Part shown: piece after piece, positions 9,961 to 19,926 of the stretch | How positions within the stretch are numbered: the first letter of the stretch is position 1 | How the letters are laid out: every line of letters starts with the position of its first letter | NCBI GenBank assembly: GCA_947628165.1 | Contig: CANQYV010000004.1 | Span: 1 to 57,743, forward strand | Direction: 5' to 3' | Source of the DNA: an uncultured Clostridia bacterium | GTDB lineage: Bacteria > Bacillota > Clostridia > Oscillospirales > CAG-272 | Length of the DNA stretch: 57,743 nt | Made by a program: the position numbers and the translations under genes | The notes under the pieces: generated by a model | Database searches by the model: none | The model's input: the letters and a program-made list of their open reading frames with translations, nothing else | Told to the model about the DNA's origin: nothing

Positions 9961-12395
9961 AGGAACGCGGATACAGGCGGCTCCGTTATCCGCAGGACGC
10001 AGACGGTCGCGTCGTCGCCTCTGCCGAGGCGTCTTTCCGCCTCGCGCAGTATCCCGCGGGCGATGTCGGAGGTCTGCCTGTCGGCGGAGGACGAGAGCAT
10101 GGAATAGAGCCACGCGCAGTCGTCCTCGCACCTCGTTATCCCGTCCGAAACGAGCACGATTATGTCGCCGACGGAGATGTCGACGGTCGTTTCCTCAGCG
10201 TCAAGCGCTTTTATAATGCCGACGGGGACCGTGCGTGAGCTAATTTTATATACGCTCGTCCCGCGCACGATGAACGACGGCGCGGCTCCGCTCTTGATAA
10301 AGCGCGCCTTTCCCGTCAGAAGGTCAAGGTCGAAGAGGTCGACGGTTGCCGAGCACTCCGAGCCCTTCGCGCGCAGAAGACAGTTTAGCATTTTCAGCGT
10401 GACGGACGCGGAGTTGCCGGCGGACATCATTCGCTCGATGAAGAGCGCGCACATTCCGGAGGTGAACGCCGCCTCGCGCCCGCTGCCCATCCCGTCTGAG
10501 ATAAGCGCGCAGTATCTGTCGTCGCGGCATTCAAAGCCGGAGGCGACGTCTCCGTTCGCGGCGCTCTCGTCCATCTTGGATTGTGCGCGCTCGAAAAGCA
10601 CCGCGCGCGAACGTGTGCTTTTGAGCGTCGCGTTGACGAGCTGACCCGAGAGCTCGAACGTCGGTGACGAAAATTCGCCGCCGCAGACGTTCTTTGCGAG
10701 CTGGCGGAGGTCGTCCTCGCCGATGTGGAGCCCAGACAGCTTTATATCCGAAATGAACACGGTTTTTCTCCGCTCGCCGAACACGCAGACGCGGCGCGCC
10801 GATATCATCTCCTTTTTCAGCGCATCCGAGAGCTTTTGCGAAAGCGCCGGGTTTATCTCGTATTCGCCCTCGCGTTCGGATATGACGTCGCGCAGTACGG
10901 CGGACATCGCGCCGTAATCGAACGCCATGACCTCTGTCTTGTCGCGGTCTATAAGACCCGAGAGCAGCGAAGCGTATCCTTTGCTGACGGCGCCCACGAC
11001 GTTGTCGGGGCTGCGGCAGAGGCTTGAAAGCTCGCCGGGGATCTCTTCGTCCTGTATGCTGCCGTTGTCGCGGAGGGTCTCCGACAGCTTCGATATCGCT
11101 GACGATAGCTCGCCTTCGTGCTCGACCCAGCACGTCTCGCGCGAGCGGCATCTTCTGCATACGGACGAGCTTTCGCGCTCCGCCATCTCGCGTATGTCGT
11201 AAATGCTCGGGCGGCGCAGCTTGTCGGAGAGGCGGAAGAGCATTTCGGACATTCCCGAAAATGCCTCCGCCTCGGAGGCGATGCGCCCTCGCACGGACGT
11301 CGTGCGCCCGCGCTCCGCTTCAAGCAGAACGTCGCTCGGCACGGCAGCCTCTTCCTTATCGCGCCTCGGGAGCACGGCAAGGACGTCTGTGAAGAAAAGC
11401 GCCGCCGTTATGACCCCGCCGAGAATAAGCTCGGCGGAGTTGCCGAGAACGTCGCGGTATCCTCCGGCGTAGACAATCCATGAGAGCGAAACCATCGACG
11501 CCGCGCTGACGGCTATGTAGGGCGAGACGCGGTAGAGTATCCCAGCGGCGACGGCGGAGAGCGCGAAGGTCGGCACGATCGCGGCGGGCAGTGAGAGCCC
11601 GAAGAAAAGACCGAGCACGGCTCCTTTTACCCAGCCGCGCCGCACTGTCGCATACTGCGTAAGTACGAATGCCACGATGATGGAAATATCGATTGAAAGA
11701 AGAGAAAATCCCGACAGGGAGAACACGAACGAGACGGCGACCGCGCCCTCTCCGACCTCGCGGTACAGCGCGGAGAGCGCGTCCTTGTGCTCCTCCATGA
11801 TGCCGAAATAAAGAAACGTCAGCGCGGGGCAGAGCGTGCACATGAGGAGAAATCCGCCGAGCGAGGCAAGGGTGAAGCCGTTCGCTATCGCGGAATACGC
11901 GCCGAGCGAGAGCGCGCCTATGACGGAAATTGCCATTCTGACGCGCAGGGAGTCCTCAAGCCTTTTCAAGAGAGCCGCCGCCCCTTTTTCCGTCTTTGCC
12001 TCATCACTCCCCGCGGGGTATAGCGTGCCCGCGAGCAGGCGCAGCGCAAGGAGCAGGGAATATACCGCAAGATTGATGAGCACGTCGCGCCGTCCCACAA
12101 GGATGCGCAGCACGGCTCCTGCGTAAGAGAACGGAGCCATGGAGCCCGAGGCGGCGAAAAACGCTATTCCGAACGGATATGTGTCAAGCGTCGTGCGCGT
12201 GCCCGCGAACAGAAACGCGCCGATAAAGTAGAGCGCGGGGCGGAGAAGGCGCAAAAGAGGGTCTGATTTTAGGCGTGATATATCCACCCCGTGCTCCGTT
12301 TTGACGGCGGAGGCGGCGCCTTTTATATCCTCCCACGCTTTGGCGGCGCGCTTTTTGACGTCTGAGATAATGCGGACGTATTTTTCCGAATTCAT
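9957..12395 (-). CDS. spoIIE: Stage II sporulation protein E (membrane PP2C-type phosphatase)
   Basis: N-terminal multi-TM domain, C-terminal SpoIIE/PP2C domain (ALISDGMGSGREAAFTSGM; DIIVLVSDGI). Confidence 0.95.
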   Translation of the reverse strand: MNSEKYVRIISDVKKRAAKAWEDIKGAASAVKTEHGVDISRLKSDPLLRLLRPALYFIGAFLFAGTRTTLDTYPFGIAFFAASGSMAPFSYAGAVLRILVGRRDVLINLAVYSLLLALRLLAGTLYPAGSDEAKTEKGAAALLKRLEDSLRVRMAISVIGALSLGAYSAIANGFTLASLGGFLLMCTLCPALTFLYFGIMEEHKDALSALYREVGEGAVAVSFVFSLSGFSLLSIDISIIVAFVLTQYATVRRGWVKGAVLGLFFGLSLPAAIVPTFALSAVAAGILYRVSPYIAVSAASMVSLSWIVYAGGYRDVLGNSAELILGGVITAALFFTDVLAVLPRRDKEEAAVPSDVLLEAERGRTTSVRGRIASEAEAFSGMSEMLFRLSDKLRRPSIYDIREMAERESSSVCRRCRSRETCWVEHEGELSSAISKLSETLRDNGSIQDEEIPGELSSLCRSPDNVVGAVSKGYASLLSGLIDRDKTEVMAFDYGAMSAVLRDVISEREGEYEINPALSQKLSDALKKEMISARRVCVFGERRKTVFISDIKLSGLHIGEDDLRQLAKNVCGGEFSSPTFELSGQLVNATLKSTRSRAVLFERAQSKMDESAANGDVASGFECRDDRYCALISDGMGSGREAAFTSGMCALFIERMMSAGNSASVTLKMLNCLLRAKGSECSATVDLFDLDLLTGKARFIKSGAAPSFIVRGTSVYKISSRTVPVGIIKALDAEETTVDISVGDIIVLVSDGITRCEDDCAWLYSMLSSSADRQTSDIARGILREAERRLGRGDDATVCVLRITEPPVSAFL

Positions 12396-12704
12396 TTTTG
12401 TTGACCGGTCCTTTTTTGATATTCACCGCGCGGTTGGGGCGTGAAGGCTTGCTTTCGCGTCATTTTCCATGCGGTGAATAACATTTTATACCGCGGGGGG
12501 CGTGCGGACGGTCGAAACGGTCGGGTCAGAAAGGGTAAGGTTAGGAGCGCGCGTGACGGGGATTTGTCGGAAATGTCGCGCCCGTGATATTTCCCGTGTG
12601 AGGAATATCGCCGCGCGAGGAGAAAAGCTCGCTTTCTATCGGACGAAAGTCAAAATGCGACGCGCGACGCCAAAAGACGCGCGCTTTTCGGACGCGCCGT
12701 CGGC

Positions 12705-12760
12705 GGGGAATAAAAAAGGAAAGGGAAGCGGCGCGTTTCCCCTTTGAAACAGGCCGTTTC
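12705..12760 (-). terminator. Probable terminator downstream of the DUF6054-like gene
   Basis: Minus-strand GGGGAAACGCGCCGCTTCCC followed by T-rich run. Confidence 0.5.
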
Positions 12761-12784
12761 CCCTTCGGGTGATATTTGGATTTG

Positions 12785-13114
12785 TCAGAGTATCTCCCAC
12801 AGCTTTTCGAGAAAGTTTTCCTCGCCCCAGGTGTTGATTTTGAAAAACAGCGCCTGACTGCCGCCTGACGTTATCGCAGAGACGTGTACGTTGTCGTCTC
12901 CGTCGGAGGCGAACAGCGTCACGTTAAGGCTCACGCGGTTCCCGCCAATGTAGGAGTATCGCTCGAAGACGAGGACGGAGCATCGCGCGCCTCCCGAGCG
13001 AAAGTCGCTCCTGTCCTCGAGTGTGGCGGATATGCTTCCGCCGAGTATTCCTTCTTCTATCTTTGAGATTATTTCGTCAAAGCTGCCCGTTACCGTTTTT
13101 TCGAGCTTTGCCAT
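12785..13114 (-). CDS. Small conserved protein (DUF6054-like)
   Basis: MAKLEKTVTGSFDEII...GGNRVSLNVTLF...AITSGGSQALFFKINTWGEENFL; GGGAGG upstream of ATG at 13114. Confidence 0.6.
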   Translation of the reverse strand: MAKLEKTVTGSFDEIISKIEEGILGGSISATLEDRSDFRSGGARCSVLVFERYSYIGGNRVSLNVTLFASDGDDNVHVSAITSGGSQALFFKINTWGEENFLEKLWEIL

Positions 13115-13151
13115 ATCCAAAAGCCTCCCACGATTGTTTTGCCCGCTTCTG

Positions 13152-14402
13152 TCACTCTTCCTCGCCGTCAAATATCTCGCCCGGCAGCGTCATGGTCTCG
13201 CCGGCAACACGGTCGAGCACAATATAAAAGCTTGACGGCGAGTCTAAATCATATATATTACAGAGCACATATTTATCCGAAAAACCGGATATTACGGTGC
13301 CAAGCCGATTGCTTTCGTCTCCCGTATAAATGAGCTTCACATCTCCCGTGAGTATGTTGCAGAGAATGGATTCGTTTGAGTAATAGTCTTTTTCGCACAC
13401 TGCTAACGGGAAGTGTGTAAGAGTCAGCCTGAGTTCTTCGCCCCCAAACAGGGGCTCATATTTCGACTCGTCGCCGAGTTCGTCTATTTTGCACTTGTAA
13501 TTATGCAGGAAAAACTGCGCTTCCTCTATGTTGTGCTTTGCAAAATACAACGTGCGGCCGTCCATACCGTGAAAGGAGAATCCCCTGCCGAAGAAATCGC
13601 TTTCCGACACCTCGTATAATACTTTTCTGTCGCTGAAATCGGTCTCGCATTCGTAAATGCAGGTTCCTTCTTCAAATATAAAGAGCTTTCCGTCGCAGGC
13701 TCCTATTATGTTAGGGATCTTTTCAACGCCGGCCTCCTCGTCAAATTCGATGGGAATTCTTTCATGCATGCTCCCGTCTTTTGAGACAACTTCGAGGTAT
13801 GGAGTTTTTGAGAGGTCAACGCCCCCTTCCGGCTTCAAATAACCGTTCGGCGTGAAGTAAAAGTATATCATGCCGCGGTACATACGGAAATTTGTCGGAT
13901 GACCCTCAAGATCATGCAGGATGGCGGTGCACTTTCTTGTCTTCATGTCGAGCGAGAAGATGCCGGAGCTGAAATGAACTTCATTGTCGTTTTCAGATGC
14001 GAATGTATATGCGGTTGCAGATATTATGAATACCGGCTCTCCGCCGTTTGCCTCGGTCGCCTCCGCGTCGAGCATCCAGGAATAAAAATCCTTGCCGCGT
14101 AGCAGATCCTCACCCTCGCCGTCGCCGTAGACGGTCGTCCATTCTCCGTCCTTGTCATGTATGTCGCGGCACCTGATCTTGCCGTCCTGCACGTCGTATA
14201 CGGTATCGCCGACGAAAAAGTTGTTCATCTCTTCCGTGAGCGTGTCAGACGCGGGGGCAGGGGTGATATTGTTGTCGGTATTGTTATTGTTATTCGTACT
14301 CTCCGGCGCGGTGTCGCTGCCGCCCGTCTTTTTGCCTCCGCATGAGGTGAGCGGGGCGGCGCATAAAAGGATCGCTATAAGACCTGCTATAATTCTTTTC
14401 AC
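13152..14402 (-). CDS. Putative lipoprotein of unknown function
   Basis: Signal peptide with lipobox LTSC, low-complexity TNNNNNTDNN linker. Confidence 0.6.
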   Translation of the reverse strand: MKRIIAGLIAILLCAAPLTSCGGKKTGGSDTAPESTNNNNNTDNNITPAPASDTLTEEMNNFFVGDTVYDVQDGKIRCRDIHDKDGEWTTVYGDGEGEDLLRGKDFYSWMLDAEATEANGGEPVFIISATAYTFASENDNEVHFSSGIFSLDMKTRKCTAILHDLEGHPTNFRMYRGMIYFYFTPNGYLKPEGGVDLSKTPYLEVVSKDGSMHERIPIEFDEEAGVEKIPNIIGACDGKLFIFEEGTCIYECETDFSDRKVLYEVSESDFFGRGFSFHGMDGRTLYFAKHNIEEAQFFLHNYKCKIDELGDESKYEPLFGGEELRLTLTHFPLAVCEKDYYSNESILCNILTGDVKLIYTGDESNRLGTVISGFSDKYVLCNIYDLDSPSSFYIVLDRVAGETMTLPGEIFDGEEE

Positions 14403-14460
14403 TTCGTTGACATGTCCTTTCTTTGTGTAATCCGTTTTTGTGTGTGAACCGTGATGTATT

Positions 14461-14742
14461 TTATCTTTCGGAATATGCCGTCAGGAACCATCGTATCGCC
14501 CCGACGATAAGGAGCACCACACCGATTATGGAGGGGACAGACAATATTTTTATGCCCCGGGATATAACGGTGAGGATCAACAGTATGAGCGCGGCTGAAA
14601 TATACGAAATGCCGACGTATACCGCCTTTTTGCGCTGTTCATCGGTCAGCGGCTTTGCGCGTCCGTCAAACGTCTTTCCGTTTTCGTCGGCGCGCATCAG
14701 ATGAAGAATCCGCCTTGATACTCGAAACGTTCTGAAAAACAT
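14461..14742 (-). CDS. Small two-TM membrane protein of unknown function
   Basis: Two hydrophobic segments; not overlapped by a better ORF. Confidence 0.5.
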   Translation of the reverse strand: MFFRTFRVSRRILHLMRADENGKTFDGRAKPLTDEQRKKAVYVGISYISAALILLILTVISRGIKILSVPSIIGVVLLIVGAIRWFLTAYSER

Positions 14743-14802
14743 TGCCTGTCCTCCTTTTCTTGCATTCTGCGGGGTTTGTCACCGGTGCCGGTGACTTTAT
14801 TT

Positions 14803-15720
14803 TTATTCCGCGACGGTTTCGTCGGCTGCGTCATAGGCGCCTATGAGCAGCTTGCCGAGCGCGGAGTCACGTCCGAGAACGATGACCTTTTCTTCGCCTG
14901 TGAGGGAAGCCTTGAGCGCGTCGAGCGAGCGGATGAACTCGTAAAAGTCCTTCTTGTCCTCGCTGTTGTACGCCTCGGCGAGCAGCCTCATGTATTCTGC
15001 CTCGCCCTCCGCCTCGATAGCGGCGGCCTCCGCCTTTGCGTCGGAAATTATGATGTTGACCTGACGGTCGACGTCGTTTCTTATGAGGGACGCCTGATAT
15101 TCGCCGTTAGCGGTGTATTCGACCGCTATCCTTTCACGGTCCGATATCATGCGCTCGTAGACTGCCTGTTCGTTGTCCTCGGGGAGGTCGAAGCGCTTTA
15201 TCTTCACGTCTATGACGTCTATGCCGTAGACCTTCGCGCTGTCGGCGACCTCGGTCGTGATGCCGGCGTATATGTCGTTGCGTTCGCTCGCGTCGTCCTG
15301 ATTTATGATGTCGTCCTGCGCGAGCGTGCCCATCAGGTTCTTGAGCGCCTTATATGTCAGCGCGTTCAGACGCGTCTCCGCGGCGGAGATGCTGCCGAGC
15401 GACTGATAGAACGTCTGCGGCTCTGATATCTTCCATGTGAGGTAGCTGTCGACGGTCATGCTCTTCTGATCCGACGTCAGAACGTCTGACGGGGGAATGT
15501 CATATATGAGCACGGTATCGGGGAACTTGCGGACCTCGTCGATGAAGGGTACCTTGAAGTGGAGCCCCGCCTCATCCGCGACGGACTCGATCCTCGAAAA
15601 ACGGAACACGCAGGCGTATTCGTTTTCCGCTACGGTGTAAAAGCTGTTGAATAAGACTATTATTGCCGCTATCGCCGCGACTGCGACGACAACGAGCGCT
15701 ATTGTTTTGCCTTTTTTCAT
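14803..15720 (-). CDS. hflC: HflC-like SPFH/band-7 protease modulator
   Basis: N-terminal TM, ENEYACVFRFSRI, SPFH domain, paired with HflK. Confidence 0.88.
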   Translation of the reverse strand: MKKGKTIALVVVAVAAIAAIIVLFNSFYTVAENEYACVFRFSRIESVADEAGLHFKVPFIDEVRKFPDTVLIYDIPPSDVLTSDQKSMTVDSYLTWKISEPQTFYQSLGSISAAETRLNALTYKALKNLMGTLAQDDIINQDDASERNDIYAGITTEVADSAKVYGIDVIDVKIKRFDLPEDNEQAVYERMISDRERIAVEYTANGEYQASLIRNDVDRQVNIIISDAKAEAAAIEAEGEAEYMRLLAEAYNSEDKKDFYEFIRSLDALKASLTGEEKVIVLGRDSALGKLLIGAYDAADETVAE

Positions 15721-15726
15721 GGTTCG

Positions 15727-16743
15727 TCAGTCCTCCTTTTTGACGGTGTCTGTGTTCGAGGTGTCAACGGTTCCGGCGGTCGCCTCGGAAACGAGGCTTT
15801 CAAGCGGCAAGAGCTTCTGCACGCCGCCCTCGGATGTGTCTATATAGACTCTGACGCCGGGGAGCACCTCGGAGATGGCTTCGTAATACATGCGGATGCG
15901 TGTGACCTCGCGGTCGTTCTGATACTCGTTATACATCGCGTTGAACATAGCGACCGCCTCTTTTGCCTCGTTTATGCGGCTCTGCTTCAGATATTCCGCG
16001 TTCTGACGGAGCGCGTCCGCTTCGGCGTTTGCGGAGGGGATCTTTTCGTTCTGATACGCTTCCGCCTGGTTTATCGCCCTCTCCGCCGACTGCTTCGCGG
16101 TCTCGACGTTCTTGAACGCCGCCGTGACTGACTCCGTCGGAGGTTCGCTGTCCTGTATCGAGATGCCCGTCAGGGAAAGACCTATGTCGTACTCGTCAAG
16201 CTCGGAGGAGACAAGGTCCTGGATCTGTATCTGCATCTCGGTTCTGCCCGTCGTCAAGGCGCTGTCGACGTCCGTAGAGCCGACGACTGAGCGTATCTGG
16301 CTCTGGACGAGGTTCTTTAAGATGACGTCCGCCTCGCGCGAATTATAGAGGTACTTGACGGGGTCTGAGATCTTGTACTCGACGAAGAAGTCGATGTTGA
16401 TGATATTGTAGTCGCCTGTTATCATCTTGCTCTCATCCTCGACCGAGACGTCGCCGGTGTCCTCGCTTCTGTAGCCTATCTCTATTTTCTGATAGACGTT
16501 CACGTCGACGTAGGAGACCTTCTGTATCCCGAACGGGAGCTTGAAGTGCATTCCCGCGTCCGTCGTGCCTGTCACCTTGCCGAACGTCGTCACGACCGCC
16601 TGCTGCTGTTCGTCGACCGTGTACCAGCAGCTCGACAGAAGCACTATAAGAAAGACGGCCGCGAGCGCTATCAGCACATAGCGGACTATCTTCTTTGGGC
16701 TCGGGAGCTTTTTGGTCTTGTCGAAGAAGCTGTTGTTATTCAT
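15727..16743 (-). CDS. hflK: HflK-like SPFH/band-7 protein
   Basis: YTVDEQQQAVVTTFGKV, SPFH domain; ATG 16743 with GGGAGGG upstream (track start 16815). Confidence 0.88.
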   Translation of the reverse strand: MNNNSFFDKTKKLPSPKKIVRYVLIALAAVFLIVLLSSCWYTVDEQQQAVVTTFGKVTGTTDAGMHFKLPFGIQKVSYVDVNVYQKIEIGYRSEDTGDVSVEDESKMITGDYNIINIDFFVEYKISDPVKYLYNSREADVILKNLVQSQIRSVVGSTDVDSALTTGRTEMQIQIQDLVSSELDEYDIGLSLTGISIQDSEPPTESVTAAFKNVETAKQSAERAINQAEAYQNEKIPSANAEADALRQNAEYLKQSRINEAKEAVAMFNAMYNEYQNDREVTRIRMYYEAISEVLPGVRVYIDTSEGGVQKLLPLESLVSEATAGTVDTSNTDTVKKED

Positions 16744-16949
16744 TTTTATAAATCCCTCCCTTTTTAAAATGGGTAAATCGGCGCTTCTTCTCGCCTCTTG
16801 ACAAGAGTATATCACACGTTCAGATGATTGTCAATAGGTAATTGAAGAAAACTTTAAAAAATTTGCCCGGAGAGAGAATTGGCTTGCGCGCGGGGGCGAG
16901 CTGTGATAGAATAAAACGGAAGGAAAAGCGCGGGGAGGCAGGCGCGGGT

Positions 16950-17420
16950 ATGAGATCGGGATCGGATAAAGACGACATTATATATATGCGCGAGGCGATA
17001 GCGCTCGCGCGCGAGGCGGAAGATTGCGGAGAGGTGCCTGTAGGCTGCGTCATCGTCCGCGACGGGAAAATATTGTCGCGCGGGAGAAATGCGCGGGAAA
17101 AGGAAAAAAACGCGCTCTGCCACGCGGAGATCACGGCTATCGACGGTGCGTGCCGCGCGCTCGGAGGCTGGAGGCTCACGGACTGCACGCTCTATGTGAC
17201 GCTTGAGCCGTGCCCGATGTGCGCGGGCGCTATTATAAACGCGCGGATAAAGAGGGTGGTTTTCGGCGCAAAGGACGCCGCTGCGGGCGCGCTCGGCAGC
17301 GTGCTCGACATGCGCTCGTATCCGACAGGTCCGCGACCTGAGGTGACGTCGGGCGTTCTCGCCGACGAATGCGCGGGCTTGCTGCGAGGATTTTTTGCAA
17401 AGCGACGGGCGGAAGAATAA
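16950..17420 (+). CDS. tadA: tRNA-specific adenosine deaminase
   Basis: CHAEITAID (HAE) and PCPMCAGAI zinc deaminase motifs. Confidence 0.93.
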   Translation: MRSGSDKDDIIYMREAIALAREAEDCGEVPVGCVIVRDGKILSRGRNAREKEKNALCHAEITAIDGACRALGGWRLTDCTLYVTLEPCPMCAGAIINARIKRVVFGAKDAAAGALGSVLDMRSYPTGPRPEVTSGVLADECAGLLRGFFAKRRAEE

Positions 17421-17421
17421 A

Positions 17422-17460
17422 AAATCCCGTGCGGTTTTAAAATCGCACGGGACGGTTTTT
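17422..17460. terminator. Bidirectional terminator
   Basis: CCCGTGCGgttttaaaatCGCACGGG flanked by A/T runs between convergent genes. Confidence 0.85.
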
Positions 17461-17471
17461 ATTTGAGGATA

Positions 17472-18251
17472 TTATTTAAGGTAGTTTACGGCGAGTATCG
17501 CGGCTCCGAGCACGGTGAGGACGACGCCCGTCGCGCGGTTGAGCGTTTTTGCGCTCGCTTTGTTCGCGAACAGCGCCGCTATCCTTGCCCACAAAAGCGT
17601 GAACGCGACGCAGAGGATGAGGCACCAAACGTCCGGCGCGCCGCCTATGACGAAGTGGCTGACGGAGCCTGTCAGCGCCGTGAACGCCATGATAAACACG
17701 CTCGTGCCGACGGCTGTCTTGAGCTCGTACCCGAGGATGCTCGTCAGGAGCAGGAGCATCATCATGCCGCCGCCCGCGCCGATAAAGCCGCAGATGAAGC
17801 CGACGACGCTGCCGCCTATGGCTGACCCGATAAAGCGCTTTTTCTCGCTGACTGATTCCATCGCTTCCTTCGTCGTCATGACGGGCTTCACGATGAATTT
17901 GATGCCGAGCAGCACAGTCATAAAGACGGAAAAGCTCCCCATCGTCGTGTTCGGCACCTTGCTCGCGGCAAAGCTGCCGACGAGGGTGAAGAGAAGGACT
18001 GCCGCCATCATGACAAGTCCGTTTTTTATATCGAGATTTTTGTTTTTCCCGTATGTATATGCGCTGACGGCGCTCGCAAGTACGTCGCTCGCGAGGGCGA
18101 TGCCAACTGCCTCATACGCGGGCATACCGAGAAACGTTATGAGCATCGGGCTTATTACGGCGGCGGCGCTCATCCCCGCAAAACCTGTTCCGAGACCCGC
18201 GCCGACGCCGGCAAAAAAGCAGACGATTATTTTTACTGCCGCATCCGTCAC
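17472..18251 (-). CDS. TauE/SafE family sulfite exporter-like membrane protein
   Basis: Repeated GxGxGFAGMSAA / GFICGFIGAGGGMMM motifs, 7-8 TM. Confidence 0.85.
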   Translation of the reverse strand: MTDAAVKIIVCFFAGVGAGLGTGFAGMSAAAVISPMLITFLGMPAYEAVGIALASDVLASAVSAYTYGKNKNLDIKNGLVMMAAVLLFTLVGSFAASKVPNTTMGSFSVFMTVLLGIKFIVKPVMTTKEAMESVSEKKRFIGSAIGGSVVGFICGFIGAGGGMMMLLLLTSILGYELKTAVGTSVFIMAFTALTGSVSHFVIGGAPDVWCLILCVAFTLLWARIAALFANKASAKTLNRATGVVLTVLGAAILAVNYLK

Positions 18252-18274
18252 GTTTTTCCCTCCGAAAACCGTTT

Positions 18275-18820
18275 TTATCTTTTCATAAACTCGTCGAAGT
18301 ATCCGAAGATCTCGTCCTCCGCCTTGCAGAAGCGGCAGAGGGTGAGATTTTTTTCGTCCATGAAGCCGTTTTTTACGGTGTCGGAAATGAGCTTTTCGAG
18401 CGTGTCGAAGCAGCCGTTCACGTTATAGACCGCGACGGGCTTTTTCATCTGCCCGAGCTGGCAGAGGACGAGCACCTCGAAAAATTCCTCATATGTACCG
18501 ATGCCGCCGGGCAGGACAGCGAACGCGTCTGCGGCGTCCTCGAGGACGGCCTTGCGCTCGCGCATCGTTTCGGTGTAGATGAAATCTGTACAGTTCCGGA
18601 ACAGCGTGTCCCCGACGTCGAAGAACGACGGGGCGACGCCGACGAGCGCGCCGCCGCCGAGAACGGCGCCTCGCGCCGCCTCTCCCATGACGCCGTGCGC
18701 GCCGCCGCCGAAGTAAAGCGTGTGCCCGCGACGGGCGACGCTTTCGCCGAAGCGCTTGGCGGCACTCAGATATTCATTCGGTATGCGGTCGCTCGAAGCG
18801 CCGAAAACACAGACGTTCAT
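18275..18820 (-). CDS. LOG family (TIGR00730-like) nucleotide 5'-monophosphate phosphoribohydrolase
   Basis: YFGGGAHGVMG and LPGGIGTYEEFFE (PGGxGTxxE). Confidence 0.9.
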   Translation of the reverse strand: MNVCVFGASSDRIPNEYLSAAKRFGESVARRGHTLYFGGGAHGVMGEAARGAVLGGGALVGVAPSFFDVGDTLFRNCTDFIYTETMRERKAVLEDAADAFAVLPGGIGTYEEFFEVLVLCQLGQMKKPVAVYNVNGCFDTLEKLISDTVKNGFMDEKNLTLCRFCKAEDEIFGYFDEFMKR

Positions 18821-18850
18821 ATGTGTGACCTTTGCCTTTCCCGGTTTTTA

Positions 18851-19915
18851 TCAGCCGATTCCGAGCACGTCCCGGAACGTGCCGGCGATTATGGCGTGTC
18901 CCTTCGCCGTCGGGTGAGGGTCGAGGGCGGCGTAATTCAATATCCCGCCGCCTTCGGTGAAGCTCTCGGCGTTTACGACGCCGGTCTCATTTTCAAGCGC
19001 CGTGTAAACGTCGGCGACGGTGTAGCCGAGCGTGTCCGCGTTCGCGGTGATGATGGCGTTCAGCTTCCCGACGAGCTCGTCCGACGCCTCGTTGAGGTCC
19101 ATGACGGCGTCGCCGACGGGCAGCTTCAGTGAGACGTTGTTGTAGGGGTTATATACGGTCTCAAAAAAGATTTTTGCCTCGGGCGCGCGCGCTTTTATCG
19201 CGGCGATAATGTCAGGCATCTCCTCCGCAAACGTGGCAACGCCGGCCGCCGCCTCTTTGTTGAACGCTTCGTAAAGGAGCTTGTTTGCGGCTCTTTGCTG
19301 CGCCTCGTCCTCTATCAGCGAGTTTATTGCGTACTGCATGAACATGGATATCGCGGGGCTGAGCACGTTGTTCGCGCCGATGCTGACTGTCACGATGTCG
19401 GCGCCGTTGAGTTCGGGCGCGAAGGCGGGGTCGTTTGTCAGCGCCGCGAGCAGCTCGGAGCTTGTCTGTCCGTTGATGCCGTAGTTATAGCTCTCCGCCT
19501 CGTAACCGGTGAGCGCGTCTATATATGTGTCGAGCAGCGCGGAGTAGCGCTCGGTCTCAGGGGACAAAAGCCCGTAGCCGAACGCGATCGAGTCACCGAG
19601 GGCTGTGTATTTCAGCGTTTTTTCGGGCGTCGACATGACGTCCTTTGACGGCTCGGTCTCGGTTTCCGGCGGCTCCGTTCCGGTGCCAGATGCCGTTGTC
19701 TCCTTTTTGTCCGTCGCCTCGTCCGTGACGGGAACGCTTTCTGTGCCGGAATTTTTCGTCGGCGCGGTGTTCTCCGTGCCGCTACCGGTATCCGTATCAT
19801 CTGCGCCGCCTTTTTTGCCGCAGGAGCCGAGGAACACGGCGAGAGCTGCCGCCAGCAGCATGGCGAGCAGCGCTTTCGTGACGGAAAATGCGGGTGAAAA
19901 TTTATAGAGGTTCAT
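18851..19915 (-). CDS. SGNH/GDSL hydrolase lipoprotein
   Basis: Lipobox LGSC; ALGDSIAFGYG; VSIGANNV; DPHPTAKGH. Confidence 0.85.
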   Translation of the reverse strand: MNLYKFSPAFSVTKALLAMLLAAALAVFLGSCGKKGGADDTDTGSGTENTAPTKNSGTESVPVTDEATDKKETTASGTGTEPPETETEPSKDVMSTPEKTLKYTALGDSIAFGYGLLSPETERYSALLDTYIDALTGYEAESYNYGINGQTSSELLAALTNDPAFAPELNGADIVTVSIGANNVLSPAISMFMQYAINSLIEDEAQQRAANKLLYEAFNKEAAAGVATFAEEMPDIIAAIKARAPEAKIFFETVYNPYNNVSLKLPVGDAVMDLNEASDELVGKLNAIITANADTLGYTVADVYTALENETGVVNAESFTEGGGILNYAALDPHPTAKGHAIIAGTFRDVLGIG

Positions 19916-19926
19916 TGATCTCTCCT

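Noticed and set aside
12490-12600. Possible Spo0A boxes upstream of spoIIE (GGTCGAA, TGTCGGA)
   Set aside because: Each has a mismatch in the 7-nt core and no promoter was placed near them.
12502-12747. 81-aa plus ORF in the spoIIE upstream gap
   Set aside because: R/K/A-rich, no SD or conserved motif; overlaps the probable terminator region.
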